NCBI RefSeq assembly: GCF_017329615.1
Contig: NZ_JAFMTW010000039.1
Span: forward strand, 1-33,092
Direction: 5' to 3'
Origin: Alicyclobacillus suci
Lineage (GTDB): Bacteria > Bacillota > Bacilli > Alicyclobacillales > Alicyclobacillaceae
DNA: 33,092 nucleotides
The notes beneath the pieces are model-generated. The model saw only the letters and a program-made list of their open reading frames with translations, was not told the DNA's origin and ran no database searches. Below are positions 16,385 to 24,220 of the stretch, in pieces; the stretch's first letter is position 1, and each line of letters starts with the position of its first letter. A program made the position numbers and the translations under genes.

Positions 16385-17944
16385 GTGGTTGATGACAGAA
16401 ATGTGGTGATGGGTATGCCTTCATGGTTTGCTGTGCTAATGTCGGCGCTGCCCATCCTGGTTGCTTTGATTTTACTCATTGGCTTCAAGGTATCCAGTTT
16501 GCGCACGGCTGTGTGTGTTTACGTTTTGGCTGTTGTGCTAGCCACCATTCCGACTTCGTTTCAAATACCACTTGCCGCCATTGGTTTTGCATCCATGCAA
16601 GGGGTGTTACTTTCTCTTGTGATCGTGTTCGTACTCATTTTTGGATTGTTGCTATACAACGTTCTTCACACCGGTGGTGCCATTGAGACCATCTCGTCGG
16701 CGTTTACAAAACAGGCCCATCTGCCCGTTCAGCAGGCGCTTCTAATTTCCGCTGCACTCGGCCCGTTTTTGGAGGCGACGAGTGGATTTGGGATTGGGAT
16801 TGTGATTGCAGCCCCCTTGTTCTTGGCTGTTGGATTTTCTCCGAGGAAAACCGTCCTGCTTTCTTTGTTGACACAGACGGCGGTTCCTTGGGGCGCTTTA
16901 GCGGTAGGGACGGTCATTAACGCAGAGTTGTCGGATGTCTCACTTCATCAACTCGGGGTGACGAGTGCGCTTGCGACCATCCCGTTGTATCTCATGTACA
17001 CTGTTGCGGTGGTGGTCATCGCGGGGGGATGGACAGGAGTTCGTCAATATAAAGGCACGATTGTCGCAGTTTGGCTGTTGCTTTCGGTTTGTACTTGGGC
17101 GACCAACGCGTTTATCTCAACACAGTTGGCTGCTGTCGTCGCTGGCGCTGTCACAGCTGCTGCGTTGCTCGGATACTGGAGGCTCGTGCATGGTTCCACG
17201 AGAACTGTAAACACGGAAACCGCTGCGGCGGTTGACAGTACATCGTCCTCGCATGTGTCATTGGTGCGAGCGGGCTTACCTTATGCGATTCTGGTTGGCT
17301 ACCTCGTCTGCACGAGTTTGATACCAGTGGTTTCAAGCTTTGCAAATGGTGTGTTGGTCTTGCGGCTGCCTGCGTTTGGGTACCGTCTTGCCTTGTTGGA
17401 CAATCCAGGTTTTGCGCTGTTTTTGACCTCCGTCGTGGCGGTGATTATCTATCGGTTGTCGTGGACTCAGGCGTGTCGGTGCTTTGTAAACACATTGCGG
17501 CAAGCGTACCCGGCAGTGGTTTCCACGGTGGGGTTTGTCGCTATGTCGACGGTGATGCAGAAAGCAGGCATGATCAATTGTATTTCAAGTGCCTTGGCTT
17601 TTTTGTTCGGAGGGAGCTTTTTGCTCGTCTCGCCGCTCATTGGTGGGCTTGGCGGATTCATCAGCGGCAGTAACAGCGCAGCCAATGCCATGCTTGCGCC
17701 ATTTCAGAGCGCCATGGCCCATAAACTTCATAGCTCGGCGTTGCTGTATGCGACGTCTCAGAACGTCTCTGCCGCCAATATGAGTTATGCTTCTCCGTCT
17801 CGCATTTCGCTGGCGACCGTCGTTTCGAAGCAGGTGGGGAAAGAGGGCGAGTTCATTCGGAAAGTACTTCCCTTGTCCCTGGCAGCGGTCGCGATGGTAA
17901 TGGTCTTTAACGTGATGTTTTGGGTTTTCATCAAATCGATTTGA
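16385..17944 (+). CDS. L-lactate permease (LctP/LldP) family transporter
   Basis: Up to 519 aa and very hydrophobic, with about 12-14 membrane segments. Family hallmarks are GPFLEATSGFGIGIVIAAPLF and the late GGLGGFISGSNSAANAMLAPFQ. LctP proteins import lactate, glycolate and related 2-hydroxy acids with protons. The start is uncertain: GTG 16385, ATG 16409 and ATG 16415 are in frame and none has a strong ribosome site; family alignments favour one of the two ATGs. It lies 39 bases after the LarC paralogue. In this operon it most likely brings in (or shares) the hydroxy acid that the LarA-like enzyme isomerises. Confidence 0.92.
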   Translation: MVDDRNVVMGMPSWFAVLMSALPILVALILLIGFKVSSLRTAVCVYVLAVVLATIPTSFQIPLAAIGFASMQGVLLSLVIVFVLIFGLLLYNVLHTGGAIETISSAFTKQAHLPVQQALLISAALGPFLEATSGFGIGIVIAAPLFLAVGFSPRKTVLLSLLTQTAVPWGALAVGTVINAELSDVSLHQLGVTSALATIPLYLMYTVAVVVIAGGWTGVRQYKGTIVAVWLLLSVCTWATNAFISTQLAAVVAGAVTAAALLGYWRLVHGSTRTVNTETAAAVDSTSSSHVSLVRAGLPYAILVGYLVCTSLIPVVSSFANGVLVLRLPAFGYRLALLDNPGFALFLTSVVAVIIYRLSWTQACRCFVNTLRQAYPAVVSTVGFVAMSTVMQKAGMINCISSALAFLFGGSFLLVSPLIGGLGGFISGSNSAANAMLAPFQSAMAHKLHSSALLYATSQNVSAANMSYASPSRISLATVVSKQVGKEGEFIRKVLPLSLAAVAMVMVFNVMFWVFIKSI

Positions 17945-17972
17945 CATGTTCAGTGGAGGGAGGCATCGTCGC

Positions 17973-18974
17973 GTGGATAGAAGCTGGATAAAATACATGC
18001 TCGTCGTCGCGCTTTTACATGCCATTGGAATTGGAAGTCTTATCGTTTGCAGTCGGCGTGATTCAGCATTGTTCGGTCTGGGCGTACTGGCCTATACGTT
18101 CGGACTGCGCCATGCGTTCGATGCGGACCACATCGCAGCGATTGACAACACGGTCAGAAAGTTGATTGAGCAAAAGGAACGCCCGTCGGGTGTGGGATTT
18201 TATTTCTCCATTGGCCATTCGACCATCGTGTTTGTATTGGCCATTGGGACAGCATTGGCTACGCATTGGGTTGAACACAGCGTTCCGCAACTTGAAAAGT
18301 ACGGGGGATTATTGGGGACGACCATCTCCGGTATCTTTTTGCTGCTGATTGGTGGGCTGAATCTGATTGTGCTCATCAGCATGTGTCGACTGTTTACGGC
18401 GATTGGCCGCCGGGCGTCTCACTTCGAGTCCATGGAGACGTTATTGCAATCGCGAGGTTTTTTCAGTCGCTTCCTCACGCCATGGATGAAGTTTATCAAC
18501 AAAAGTTGGCATGCCTACCCTGTCGGGGTTCTCTTTGGCCTCGGTTTTGATACCGCGACGGAAGTGGCGTTGTTGACTATCTCATCTCTCGCAGTGAGAC
18601 AAAGTCATTCTGTCGTCTCGGTTTTGACACTTCCCATTTTGTTCGCCGCCGGCATGAGTCTGTTGGACACCGCTGATGGGATATTGATGGTTGGTGCGTA
18701 TCGGTGGGCATTCACAACCCCGTTACGAAAGCTGTATTACAACGTGTCCGTAACAGGCTTGTCCGTCGCTGCAGCAGTGTTGATTGGATTGGTTGAAGTG
18801 GGACAGGTCATTGGCGAGAAGGGCGGATTTAAGGGACCGTTTTGGAACTGGCTACAGGGTATCGACTTCGGGGAACTGGGCTACTGGTTGTGCGCATTGT
18901 TTCTGGTGACGTGGGCTTTGTCGTTCGGCGTTTGGAAGGTGTTTCGCTTTGAGTCGAGGTGGTCTGGCCCGTGA
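17973..18974 (+). CDS. NiCoT-family high-affinity nickel permease (NixA/HoxN)
   Basis: 333 aa from GTG 17973, preceded by GGAGGGAGG (17955-17963) at 9 bases. An in-frame ATG at 17946 lacks a ribosome site. About eight membrane segments are visible. The signature of the family, RHAFDADHI (46-54) followed by AAIDNT, is intact, as are FYFSIGHSTIVF, GFDTATEVALL and AGMSLLDTADG. These residues bind the metal in nickel/cobalt permeases. It ends the operon, so nickel import is tied to pincer cofactor synthesis; in other bacteria lar operons use ABC-type or other nickel importers for the same purpose. Cobalt transport cannot be excluded by sequence, but the lar context argues for nickel. Confidence 0.95.
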   Translation: MDRSWIKYMLVVALLHAIGIGSLIVCSRRDSALFGLGVLAYTFGLRHAFDADHIAAIDNTVRKLIEQKERPSGVGFYFSIGHSTIVFVLAIGTALATHWVEHSVPQLEKYGGLLGTTISGIFLLLIGGLNLIVLISMCRLFTAIGRRASHFESMETLLQSRGFFSRFLTPWMKFINKSWHAYPVGVLFGLGFDTATEVALLTISSLAVRQSHSVVSVLTLPILFAAGMSLLDTADGILMVGAYRWAFTTPLRKLYYNVSVTGLSVAAAVLIGLVEVGQVIGEKGGFKGPFWNWLQGIDFGELGYWLCALFLVTWALSFGVWKVFRFESRWSGP

Positions 18975-19115
18975 AGGGCGTGCCCGGCCCCTGGCACCCT
19001 GCCTGATTGTCCTAATAAGACGACATATACACCTCCAATTACACACTGGTGCTAGGTTAAAAGAGTGGACACAACGAATCAAGAATGTAATAATAAGGAA
19101 ATTTGAGGTGACCAC

Positions 19116-19388
19116 GTGATGAAGCAATATGACAAGGAATTCAAACTGCATGCTGTTCAATTGGTGTCGGAGAGCGGGAAGCCGGCGAGCCAAGTAGCTC
19201 GTGAACTGGGTATATCCCAAAAGACGTTGTACGGCTGGATGTCGAAGTTCAAGGAGGATCCGTCTACCCCGTTCGTTGGCAGCGGGAACCTCAAGCCGGA
19301 TGCGAAGGCCCTGCGGGATCTTGAACGGGAGAATCGCGAACTGCGAGAGGAAAATGCCATCTTAAAAAAGCGGCGCGCATCTTCATGA
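19116..19388 (+). CDS. IS3-family transposase OrfA
   Basis: 90 aa. An N-terminal helix-turn-helix ([21 protein letters not shown]) is followed by a leucine-zipper-like heptad region ([21 protein letters not shown]), the usual OrfA layout. A run of six A residues (19364-19369) near the end is the place where IS3 elements make a -1 frameshift into OrfB. In this copy the frame after the run ends quickly at RRASS, and the -1 frame also stops (after FMNDRK) without joining OrfB, so a base may have been lost. OrfA alone would bind the ends but not move the element. Confidence 0.8.
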   Translation: MMKQYDKEFKLHAVQLVSESGKPASQVARELGISQKTLYGWMSKFKEDPSTPFVGSGNLKPDAKALRDLERENRELREENAILKKRRASS

Positions 19389-19701
19389 ACGACCGGAAGT
19401 AAGGTACCAATTCATCGACAGATACCGCTCCAAATTTTCGGTTGAGAAGATGTGCAAGATGTTGGATGTATCTCGGAGCAACTGTTTTGATAATGCGTGT
19501 ATCGAGTCGTTTCACAGCATCATCAAGCGTGAACTCATCTATCTGGAAAAGTTCAAAACGCGTAAGCAAGCCATACAACGAATTTTCGAATACATCGAAA
19601 TCTGGTACAACCGGGAGCGTGTTCACTCGTCCATCGACTTTCTATCACCGGCTGAGTATAAAAGAAGATATTCCCATACTCAACAGGCTGAAGCAAGCTG
19701 A
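19384..19701 (+). pseudogene. IS3-family transposase OrfB with internal deletion
   Basis: The frame starts with the typical OrfB N-terminus ([14 protein letters not shown] ... [13 protein letters not shown]) and jumps at about 19484 straight to the C-terminal [16 protein letters not shown] segment, continuing through the [11 protein letters not shown] and LSPAEYK ends. Roughly 170 residues carrying the first two acidic residues of the DDE site are gone; only the Glu of the NACIESF region remains. The protein cannot be an active transposase. The precise junction within SRSN keeps the frame open. Confidence 0.8.
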
Positions 19702-19763
19702 GTAGGTACCTACCAGAATATGAAGACTTACAAATTCTCTGTTTGGGGTGTCCATTTTATTGA

Positions 19764-19874
19764 CTTAATACCAATGAGAGCACTTGTCGGGTTCGAATAC
19801 ATCGTGCTCGTGATTTTTTAAAAAATGAAGTGGCCGAGGAGGAAATCTTAGATGCACTCTCAACGCTCCGATGA
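19764..19874 (+). pseudogene. C-terminal fragment of an ECF sigma factor
   Basis: From just past the IS end, one frame reads about 36 codons to a TGA at 19872-19874. It contains STCRVRIHRARDFLKNE, the end of sigma region 4.2 (compare the usual GTVKSRLHRAR). No start codon, promoter-recognition region 2 or upstream part of region 4 is present, and the missing part is not on the other side of the IS. The fragment overlaps the start of the anti-sigma-like ORF, the normal sigma/anti-sigma gene arrangement. The gene is therefore truncated and non-functional. Confidence 0.65.
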
Positions 19875-20516
19875 CATGATTGAACATTTGTTAAAGAGTG
19901 ACAAATTTCCTGAAATACCAGATTCGATTTCTATGTCCATAATTAAAACAGAAATTGAGTCACGTGGTAATCAAATGAAAAAAAAGAACATTACTAAATA
20001 CAAAAAATGGGGATTATAGCAGCCGGAGTAGCCATTATAGGATTCTGTACTCCGTTTATAGTATCTAGTCGCTTCACAGTAGACGCAACTCCAACGCCAC
20101 TAGGTAAATTGACTATTGTAAAACAGAGCCCCGCACTAAATGAGTTGAAAAATATGAATGTACAGGTAAGTAACTCCCAAATTCATGCCAAAGTAAGTGC
20201 CGAGGAAATTATCAATCAACTGGCTCAAAAGCAGTATTTTAGTGAACAAAAAGCTACAACTATTGAGGCAACATATTATGTGATTTCTCGGGTACCAAAG
20301 GAATTGGTTAATCCAAACGTTATAAGCTCTGATCCGGTAATTAAAGTGTCGGGAGATTATCTTTACAACATCCCTGTTTGGGTTATTAGGTTCAATGGGG
20401 TTCACCCTCCAATGTCTACCGGACTAGGCATTCATCACTCATCCCCAAAGCAGCAGGCAGTTGACACTGTGTTTGATGCTACAACCGGTAAGGTTATTAT
20501 TGGATTTTCATCCTGA
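19852..20516 (+). pseudogene. Frameshifted membrane protein, probable anti-sigma factor of the truncated ECF sigma
   Basis: ATG 19852 has GAGGAGG (19836-19842) upstream and reads 55 codons to a TAG at 20017-20019. The next frame, open from 20007, continues directly with the membrane segment GIIAAGVAIIGFCTPFIV and about 145 further residues to 20516. Adding one base in the GGGG run at 20009-20012 would join them into a ~220-aa protein with a ~50-residue cytoplasmic part, one membrane helix and an outer domain. The second frame has no ribosome site of its own. The layout, and the overlap with the sigma fragment, suggest an anti-sigma factor. No conserved zinc motif is seen. The stretch looks AT-richer than its neighbours. 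Confidence 0.55.
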
Positions 20517-21175
20517 TATAGTATTATAAAGAGTACAAAAACGTACGCTAAGCAGAAAGTGGCGTGGAAGGTGGATTCTTTGTTTAGCGTACGAGATTTG
20601 CGTTTTGCTGGCGGTACCCAATAAGGATTCTAGTCAACAAAAGACGGATTTAAAATGGGAAATTATATATTGTGGATAACGTGTTCGGGCAGTCTAATTT
20701 GAACACAATGTAGTTGTGTTTCTTTCGGGGATAAAGCGTAAACGTAAAGGGACCTCAGGATTTTCCTAAAAGGTCCTTCGTTTGAAGAGCGAACGGCGGG
20801 GTGACTTGCTCCCGCATCTCTTAATCCTAAAAAGGGGGGCGGCGACCGCCCGTTCTGCCCTCAACCGCTCTTACGCATGATACGTTTGTTGGTCCAATTT
20901 TTATATAATTCTTGTACCATGTCGGTAGTTCAGCAATGAGCAATTTGCTCCGTAACAGTACCAATTGGTATCGGTTTGCGACGGATTCCAAATTAATATT
21001 TGGTGTTATACGCGTGCGATTGTCGGCTCTTGAAGATGGCCGTTGCGCGTATGGCCGGCACCCTGCCTGCATGCCTATGCAGACATTCCCCTCGCCGCGC
21101 ACGCGGCATGTGCAGGGTCTTCGTCATCACCTACGGGTCACCAAGACCCCATGTGCGTATCCCAAAACTCGCCAA
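20517..21175. other. Non-coding region with four hairpins
   Basis: No convincing gene. Inverted repeats: CGTACGCTAA (20542-20551) with TTAGCGTACG (20584-20593); AACACAA/TTGTGTT (20702-20720); GGACCT..AGGA/TCCT..AGGTCC (20750-20776), a two-tier hairpin; and GGGCGG/CCGCCC (20837-20851). Read on the - strand, the last is followed by CCC and then TTTTT, so it may terminate the - strand MFS gene. The 20750-20776 hairpin may act as a terminator for the anti-sigma transcript. Confidence 0.4.
20829..20851 (-). terminator. Possible terminator of the - strand MFS gene
   Basis: On the - strand GGGCGG-TCG-CCGCCC forms a 6-bp GC stem followed by CCC and TTTTT (positions 20851 down to 20829). It lies 325 bases beyond the stop of the MFS gene at 21176. 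The stem and T run fit an intrinsic terminator, but the distance and the three C residues before the T run weaken the call. Confidence 0.45.
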
Positions 21176-22357
21176 TCAACTGAAAACTTTGCGAGTCCAA
21201 GCAGAACCCAGATAAACAATTACAGCTAGTGTTGCCAGGAGCAGGAATGTGAATCCAGCCAACAGCCAGAGATTTTGGTTCACGCTCAACTGGTCCATGC
21301 AGTAACCGAAAATTCCCGGCAGGGCTGCACCTCCTACGCCGGCAAACACGGTGACCCACCGCGTGACGCGTGACCCTTGTCCTGGAAATGTGTGATTGGC
21401 GTAGACCAAAGTGATCACGTAGATCCCTGACATGCTGAGTCCAATAAAGCAACTAATGACGTAAAATAGGCTGATGCTTCGCCAACTTGCCATGACCATG
21501 ACAAATAGGAGCGTTGCGCCGATGCTGGTAAGAAGAAACTGCGAGTAATTTACTTTTCGAATCGCCCATCCAGTTAAGGTGCGACCAACGACCATCGACG
21601 TCCAAAATGCTGTCACAGTGAGGGAGGCCACGTCCGCCCTTTGCCCCAAGTATGACATGAAAATGGCGGGGAGGAAGTTGTTAAAGCACGATTCTAGTCC
21701 GACATAGAGTAATATCATGAAGAGAAAGAGTGCCATAAATACAACCTTCGATTGCGTGCTTGTTACCTTTGGGGCACGTGTGTAAGCATCCATCGGCCCT
21801 TCGTTTGCATTTGACTCTGGGTTGATTGGCACAAACGGCCAAGCGAGCGAAATCAATAGCGCAAAGATCCCGACAACCCAAAATCCCACTTGCCAAATGT
21901 GTACGGCGAGCAGTCGACTTTCACAAAGTGGAATAAGGAGACAGCCTAAACCGAATGCGACTTCCAATCGACTCATGATGACCGCTCGTCTCCCTTCAAA
22001 CCATTCTATCATCGACGAGGCAATCGTGGTCTGGGTCATGGCCAAACCAACTCCGTTTAAGCAGGACATCAAGAGGGCGACTGGCAACCATGGTAAACAG
22101 CCGATGGTGGTTTCCGCGACGCCTATGCACAAACCGGCCAGTAAGATGGCGATTCGGTGTCCATATCGCTTCACAATGATTGCAGAGGCAGGCACACCAA
22201 GTAGATAGCCAGCGAATTGCAATAGTACAAATACGCCGCCTAGTGCATAGGAAACATGGTAGTGCGCGAGGAAGGGGGCCAAGACCGTTCCAAGCACGGC
22301 CGTAGCCAGCCCATTCATCAAATACATTCCGCAGGACATCCATACATATGCCCGCAT
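21176..22357 (-). CDS. MFS permease of unknown substrate
   Basis: 393 aa, ATG start with AAGGAG about 11 bases upstream. Twelve hydrophobic segments are visible, split by a central hydrophilic loop (about residues 180-205, PINPESNANEGPMDAYTRAP). The loop after segment 2 reads VKRYGHRIAILLAG, a degenerate MFS motif A. It resembles sugar or small-metabolite MFS carriers of the FHS/YfkF kind, but no substrate motif is recognisable. It stands alone on the - strand between the scarred region and the tRNA array. Signs of an operon are absent. Confidence 0.82.
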   Translation of the reverse strand: MRAYVWMSCGMYLMNGLATAVLGTVLAPFLAHYHVSYALGGVFVLLQFAGYLLGVPASAIIVKRYGHRIAILLAGLCIGVAETTIGCLPWLPVALLMSCLNGVGLAMTQTTIASSMIEWFEGRRAVIMSRLEVAFGLGCLLIPLCESRLLAVHIWQVGFWVVGIFALLISLAWPFVPINPESNANEGPMDAYTRAPKVTSTQSKVVFMALFLFMILLYVGLESCFNNFLPAIFMSYLGQRADVASLTVTAFWTSMVVGRTLTGWAIRKVNYSQFLLTSIGATLLFVMVMASWRSISLFYVISCFIGLSMSGIYVITLVYANHTFPGQGSRVTRWVTVFAGVGGAALPGIFGYCMDQLSVNQNLWLLAGFTFLLLATLAVIVYLGSAWTRKVFS

Positions 22358-22694
22358 CGTAGCATCTACTCCTTAAGTGGCGTTCGATATACGTGTTGTG
22401 TCTTTTGCTGTCTATCGCGTAATGCCCGCATCGGGTAGACGCATTTCGTATGGATTATACGGCCAGGGAGCTTGTGTATTCAACGATGTGATTTAATGAT
22501 CTCGGATCACAGGTGGGTTCAGAAGGTGCCCGTGATGCAAGTGAGAAACTCGACGTGCCTTCAAAACACTGGGGTGTCAAGGCTTCAAATTGTCAATTAA
22601 AATTCTATTTGACCATTTCTTCGAACCGTGTTATCATACATCTCGCTCTCCTATATCGCGGCTTTTCGCGATGTGGACTAGCGTCACAATTTAT
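22358..22694. other. Intergenic region upstream of the tRNA array
   Basis: This 337-base gap separates the divergent MFS gene from the tRNA array. It contains the tRNA promoter near its right end. I see no gene and no other clear structure. Confidence 0.4.
22609..22637 (+). promoter_or_regulatory. Sigma-A promoter of the tRNA array
   Basis: TTGACC (22609-22614) and TATCAT (22632-22637) are separated by exactly 17 bases. Each hexamer matches the consensus at five positions. Transcription would begin about 22644, some 50 bases before the first tRNA. Confidence 0.75.
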
Positions 22695-22779
22695 GTCGAA
22701 GTGGCGGAATCGGCAGACGCGCACGTTTGAGGGGCGTGTGGGGAAACCCGTGCGGGTTCAAGTCCCGCCTTCGACACCA
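22695..22779 (+). tRNA. tRNA-Leu (GAG)
   Basis: 85 bases with a long variable arm. The acceptor pairs GTCGAAG with CTTCGAC, anticodon loop TTGAGGG gives GAG, and the CCA end is encoded. First gene of the array, about 50 bases after the promoter's start point. Confidence 0.95.
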
Positions 22780-22803
22780 TCCGTCCAAAGGTGAGTCTCA
22801 TTT

Positions 22804-22880
22804 GTGTCCGTAGCTCAGCTGGATAGAGCAACAGCCTTCTAAGCTGTGGGTCGCGGGTTCGAATCCCTCCGGACACGCCA
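22804..22880 (+). tRNA. tRNA-Arg (TCT)
   Basis: 77-base cloverleaf. Acceptor GTGTCCG pairs with CGGACAC, the loop CTTCTAA gives anticodon TCT, the T-arm has GGTTCGAATC, and CCA is encoded. Confidence 0.95.
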
Positions 22881-22887
22881 AAGACGT

Positions 22888-22961
22888 GCGGGTGTAGTTC
22901 AATGGTAGAACTTCAGCCTTCCAAGCTGATAGCGTGGGTTCGATTCCCATCACCCGCTCCA
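22888..22961 (+). tRNA. tRNA-Gly (TCC)
   Basis: 74-base cloverleaf. Acceptor GCGGGTG pairs with CACCCGC, the loop CTTCCAA gives anticodon TCC, and CCA is encoded. A 95-base spacer with a GTAACTTA/TAAGTTAC inverted repeat follows. Confidence 0.95.
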
Positions 22962-23056
22962 TGGTAACTTATTTGGAACAAAGGCGCTTGTAAGTTACAG
23001 TTCTAGTGCCGTCATTTTGTTTTAACGATGATGGACAAGTATTCGCCTGTCGATGT

Positions 23057-23132
23057 GGGGGTATAGCTCAGCTGGGAGAGCACCTGCCTTGCAAGCAGGG
23101 GGTCGTCGGTTCGAATCCGTCTACCTCCACCA
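23057..23132 (+). tRNA. tRNA-Ala (TGC), copy 1
   Basis: 76-base cloverleaf. Acceptor GGGGGTA pairs with TACCTCC, the loop CTTGCAA gives anticodon TGC, and CCA is encoded. The sequence is identical to the second copy at 24432-24507. Confidence 0.95.
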
Positions 23133-23135
23133 CAT

Positions 23136-23210
23136 TCCTCGATAGCTCAGCGGTAGAGCATCCGACTGTTAATCGGAGGGTCGTAGGTTCGAATCCTACT
23201 CGGGGAGCCA
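23136..23210 (+). tRNA. tRNA-Asn (GTT)
   Basis: 75-base cloverleaf. Acceptor TCCTCGA pairs with TCGGGGA, the loop CTGTTAA gives anticodon GTT, and the discriminator is G followed by CCA. Only three bases separate it from the preceding tRNA-Ala. Confidence 0.95.
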
Positions 23211-23214
23211 ATCT

Positions 23215-23290
23215 GCTCCCATAGCTCAGTTGGCAGAGCGCATCCATGGTAAGGATGAGGTCACCAGTTCAAGCCTGGTTGGGAGCTCCA
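23215..23290 (+). tRNA. tRNA-Thr (GGT)
   Basis: 76-base cloverleaf. Acceptor GCTCCCA pairs with TGGGAGC, the loop ATGGTAA gives anticodon GGT, and CCA is encoded. Confidence 0.95.
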
Positions 23291-23296
23291 GTACAT

Positions 23297-23371
23297 GGCC
23301 CCATGGTCAAGCGGTTAAGACACCGCCCTTTCACGGCGGTAACGCGGGTTCGAATCCCGCTGGGGTCACCA
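23297..23371 (+). tRNA. tRNA-Glu (TTC)
   Basis: 75-base cloverleaf. Acceptor GGCCCCA pairs with TGGGGTC, the loop CTTTCAC gives anticodon TTC, and CCA is encoded. Confidence 0.95.
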
Positions 23372-23376
23372 CGAGT

Positions 23377-23452
23377 GGGTGCTTAGCTCAGCTGGGAGAG
23401 CATCTGCCTTACAAGCAGAGGGTCGGCGGTTCGAGCCCGTCAGCGCCCACCA
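23377..23452 (+). tRNA. tRNA-Val (TAC)
   Basis: 76-base cloverleaf. Acceptor GGGTGCT pairs with AGCGCCC (one G-U), the loop CTTACAA gives anticodon TAC, and CCA is encoded. Confidence 0.95.
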
Positions 23453-23455
23453 CAC

Positions 23456-23530
23456 GCGGAAGTGGCTCAGGGGTAGAGCATCGCCTTGCCAAGGCGAGGG
23501 TCGCGGGTTCGAATCCCGTCTTCCGCTCCA
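23456..23530 (+). tRNA. tRNA-Gly (GCC)
   Basis: 75-base cloverleaf. Acceptor GCGGAAG pairs with CTTCCGC, the loop TTGCCAA gives anticodon GCC, and CCA is encoded. It is the second glycine isoacceptor of the array. Confidence 0.95.
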
Positions 23531-23578
23531 TGATGAGGCGTTTATTAGACGTGGTGTACAATATCACGTCCGCCTCGT

Positions 23579-23653
23579 GCGGCTATAGCTCAGAGGGAGA
23601 GCACCACCTTGACACGGTGGGGGTCATAGGTTCAATTCCTATTAGCCGCACCA
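23579..23653 (+). tRNA. tRNA-Val (GAC)
   Basis: 75-base cloverleaf. Acceptor GCGGCTA pairs with TAGCCGC, the loop TTGACAC gives anticodon GAC, and CCA is encoded. A 48-base spacer precedes it. Confidence 0.95.
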
Positions 23654-23657
23654 TCGC

Positions 23658-23750
23658 GGAGAGATGTCCGAGTTGGTCGAAGGAGCACGATTGGAAATCG
23701 TGTAGGCGGCTAAAACCGTCTCAAGGGTTCGAATCCCTTTCTCTCCGCCA
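23658..23750 (+). tRNA. tRNA-Ser (GGA)
   Basis: 93 bases with the long variable arm of serine tRNAs. Acceptor GGAGAGA pairs with TCTCTCC, the loop TTGGAAA gives anticodon GGA, and the discriminator is G followed by CCA. Confidence 0.95.
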
Positions 23751-23754
23751 CTGT

Positions 23755-23831
23755 GGCGGCGTAGCTCAGCTGGTTAGAGCACACGGTTCATACCCGTGGC
23801 GTCGGTGGTTCGAATCCACTCGCCGCTACCA
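23755..23831 (+). tRNA. tRNA-Met (CAT), elongator type
   Basis: 77-base cloverleaf. Acceptor GGCGGCG pairs with CGCCGCT and the loop TTCATAC gives anticodon CAT. The acceptor is fully paired at position 1 and resembles elongator tRNA-Met, not the initiator. A tRNA-Ile2 whose CAT is modified to lysidine is less likely. Confidence 0.93.
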
Positions 23832-23836
23832 CAAAT

Positions 23837-23911
23837 GCCACCTTGGCTCAGGGGTAGAGCGGCTCACTCGTAATGAGCAGGTCGTCGGTTCAAATCCGAC
23901 AGGTGGCTCCA
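23837..23911 (+). tRNA. tRNA-Thr (CGT)
   Basis: 75-base cloverleaf. Acceptor GCCACCT pairs with AGGTGGC, the loop CTCGTAA gives anticodon CGT, and CCA is encoded. Confidence 0.95.
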
Positions 23912-23914
23912 TCC

Positions 23915-23998
<84 letters not shown>

Positions 23999-24006
23999 TG
24001 ATGTGA

Positions 24007-24035
24007 ATGAAACTCGTGTGGATATTTGGTATACT
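24007..24035 (+). promoter_or_regulatory. Possible internal promoter in the tRNA array
   Basis: TGGTATACT (24027-24035) is an extended -10 box with TATACT at 24030-24035. The -35 region 17 bases upstream (ATGAAA-like, about 24007) is poor. It lies in the 66-base gap before tRNA-His and could give a second start for the downstream ten tRNAs. Confidence 0.35.
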
Positions 24036-24064
24036 GCATGAGAAACGCATCTTAAGGATGATAT

Positions 24065-24141
24065 GGTGAGTGTGGCGAAGGGGTTAACGCACCGGATTGT
24101 GATTCCGGCATGCATGGGTTCGATTCCCATCACTCACCCCA
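24065..24141 (+). tRNA. tRNA-His (GTG)
   Basis: 77 bases including the extra G at position -1 (24065), which pairs with discriminator C, the identity mark of histidine tRNAs. Acceptor GTGAGTG pairs with CACTCAC, the loop TTGTGAT gives anticodon GTG, and CCA is encoded. Confidence 0.95.
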
Positions 24142-24144
24142 CGT

Positions 24145-24219
24145 TGGGGAATAGCCAAGCGGTAAGGCAACGGTTTTTGGTACCGTCATGCGAAGGTTCG
24201 AATCCTTCTTCCCCAGCCA
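24145..24219 (+). tRNA. tRNA-Gln (TTG)
   Basis: 75-base cloverleaf. Acceptor TGGGGAA pairs with TTCCCCA, the loop TTTTGGT gives anticodon TTG, and CCA is encoded. Confidence 0.95.
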
Positions 24220-24220
24220 T

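Larger units (their letters stand above)
19066..19754 (+). mobile_element. Deletion derivative of an IS3-family insertion sequence
   Basis: The element is bounded by imperfect inverted repeats beginning TGGACAC (19066-19072) and ending GTGTCCA (19748-19754), with further matches inside for about 20 bases. At ~690 bp it is about half the normal IS3-family size because most of the transposase catalytic domain is missing. I see no matching target-site duplication (AAGAG on the left, TTTTA on the right), which fits a later deletion or rearrangement. It should not transpose by itself. Confidence 0.75.

Noticed and set aside
18993..21069. 13-base sequence GGCACCCTGCCTG occurring at 18993-19005 and 21057-21069, flanking the IS/sigma region
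   Set aside because: Short, with dissimilar flanks and no matching element ends; probably chance in GC-rich spacers, though a recombination scar cannot be excluded.
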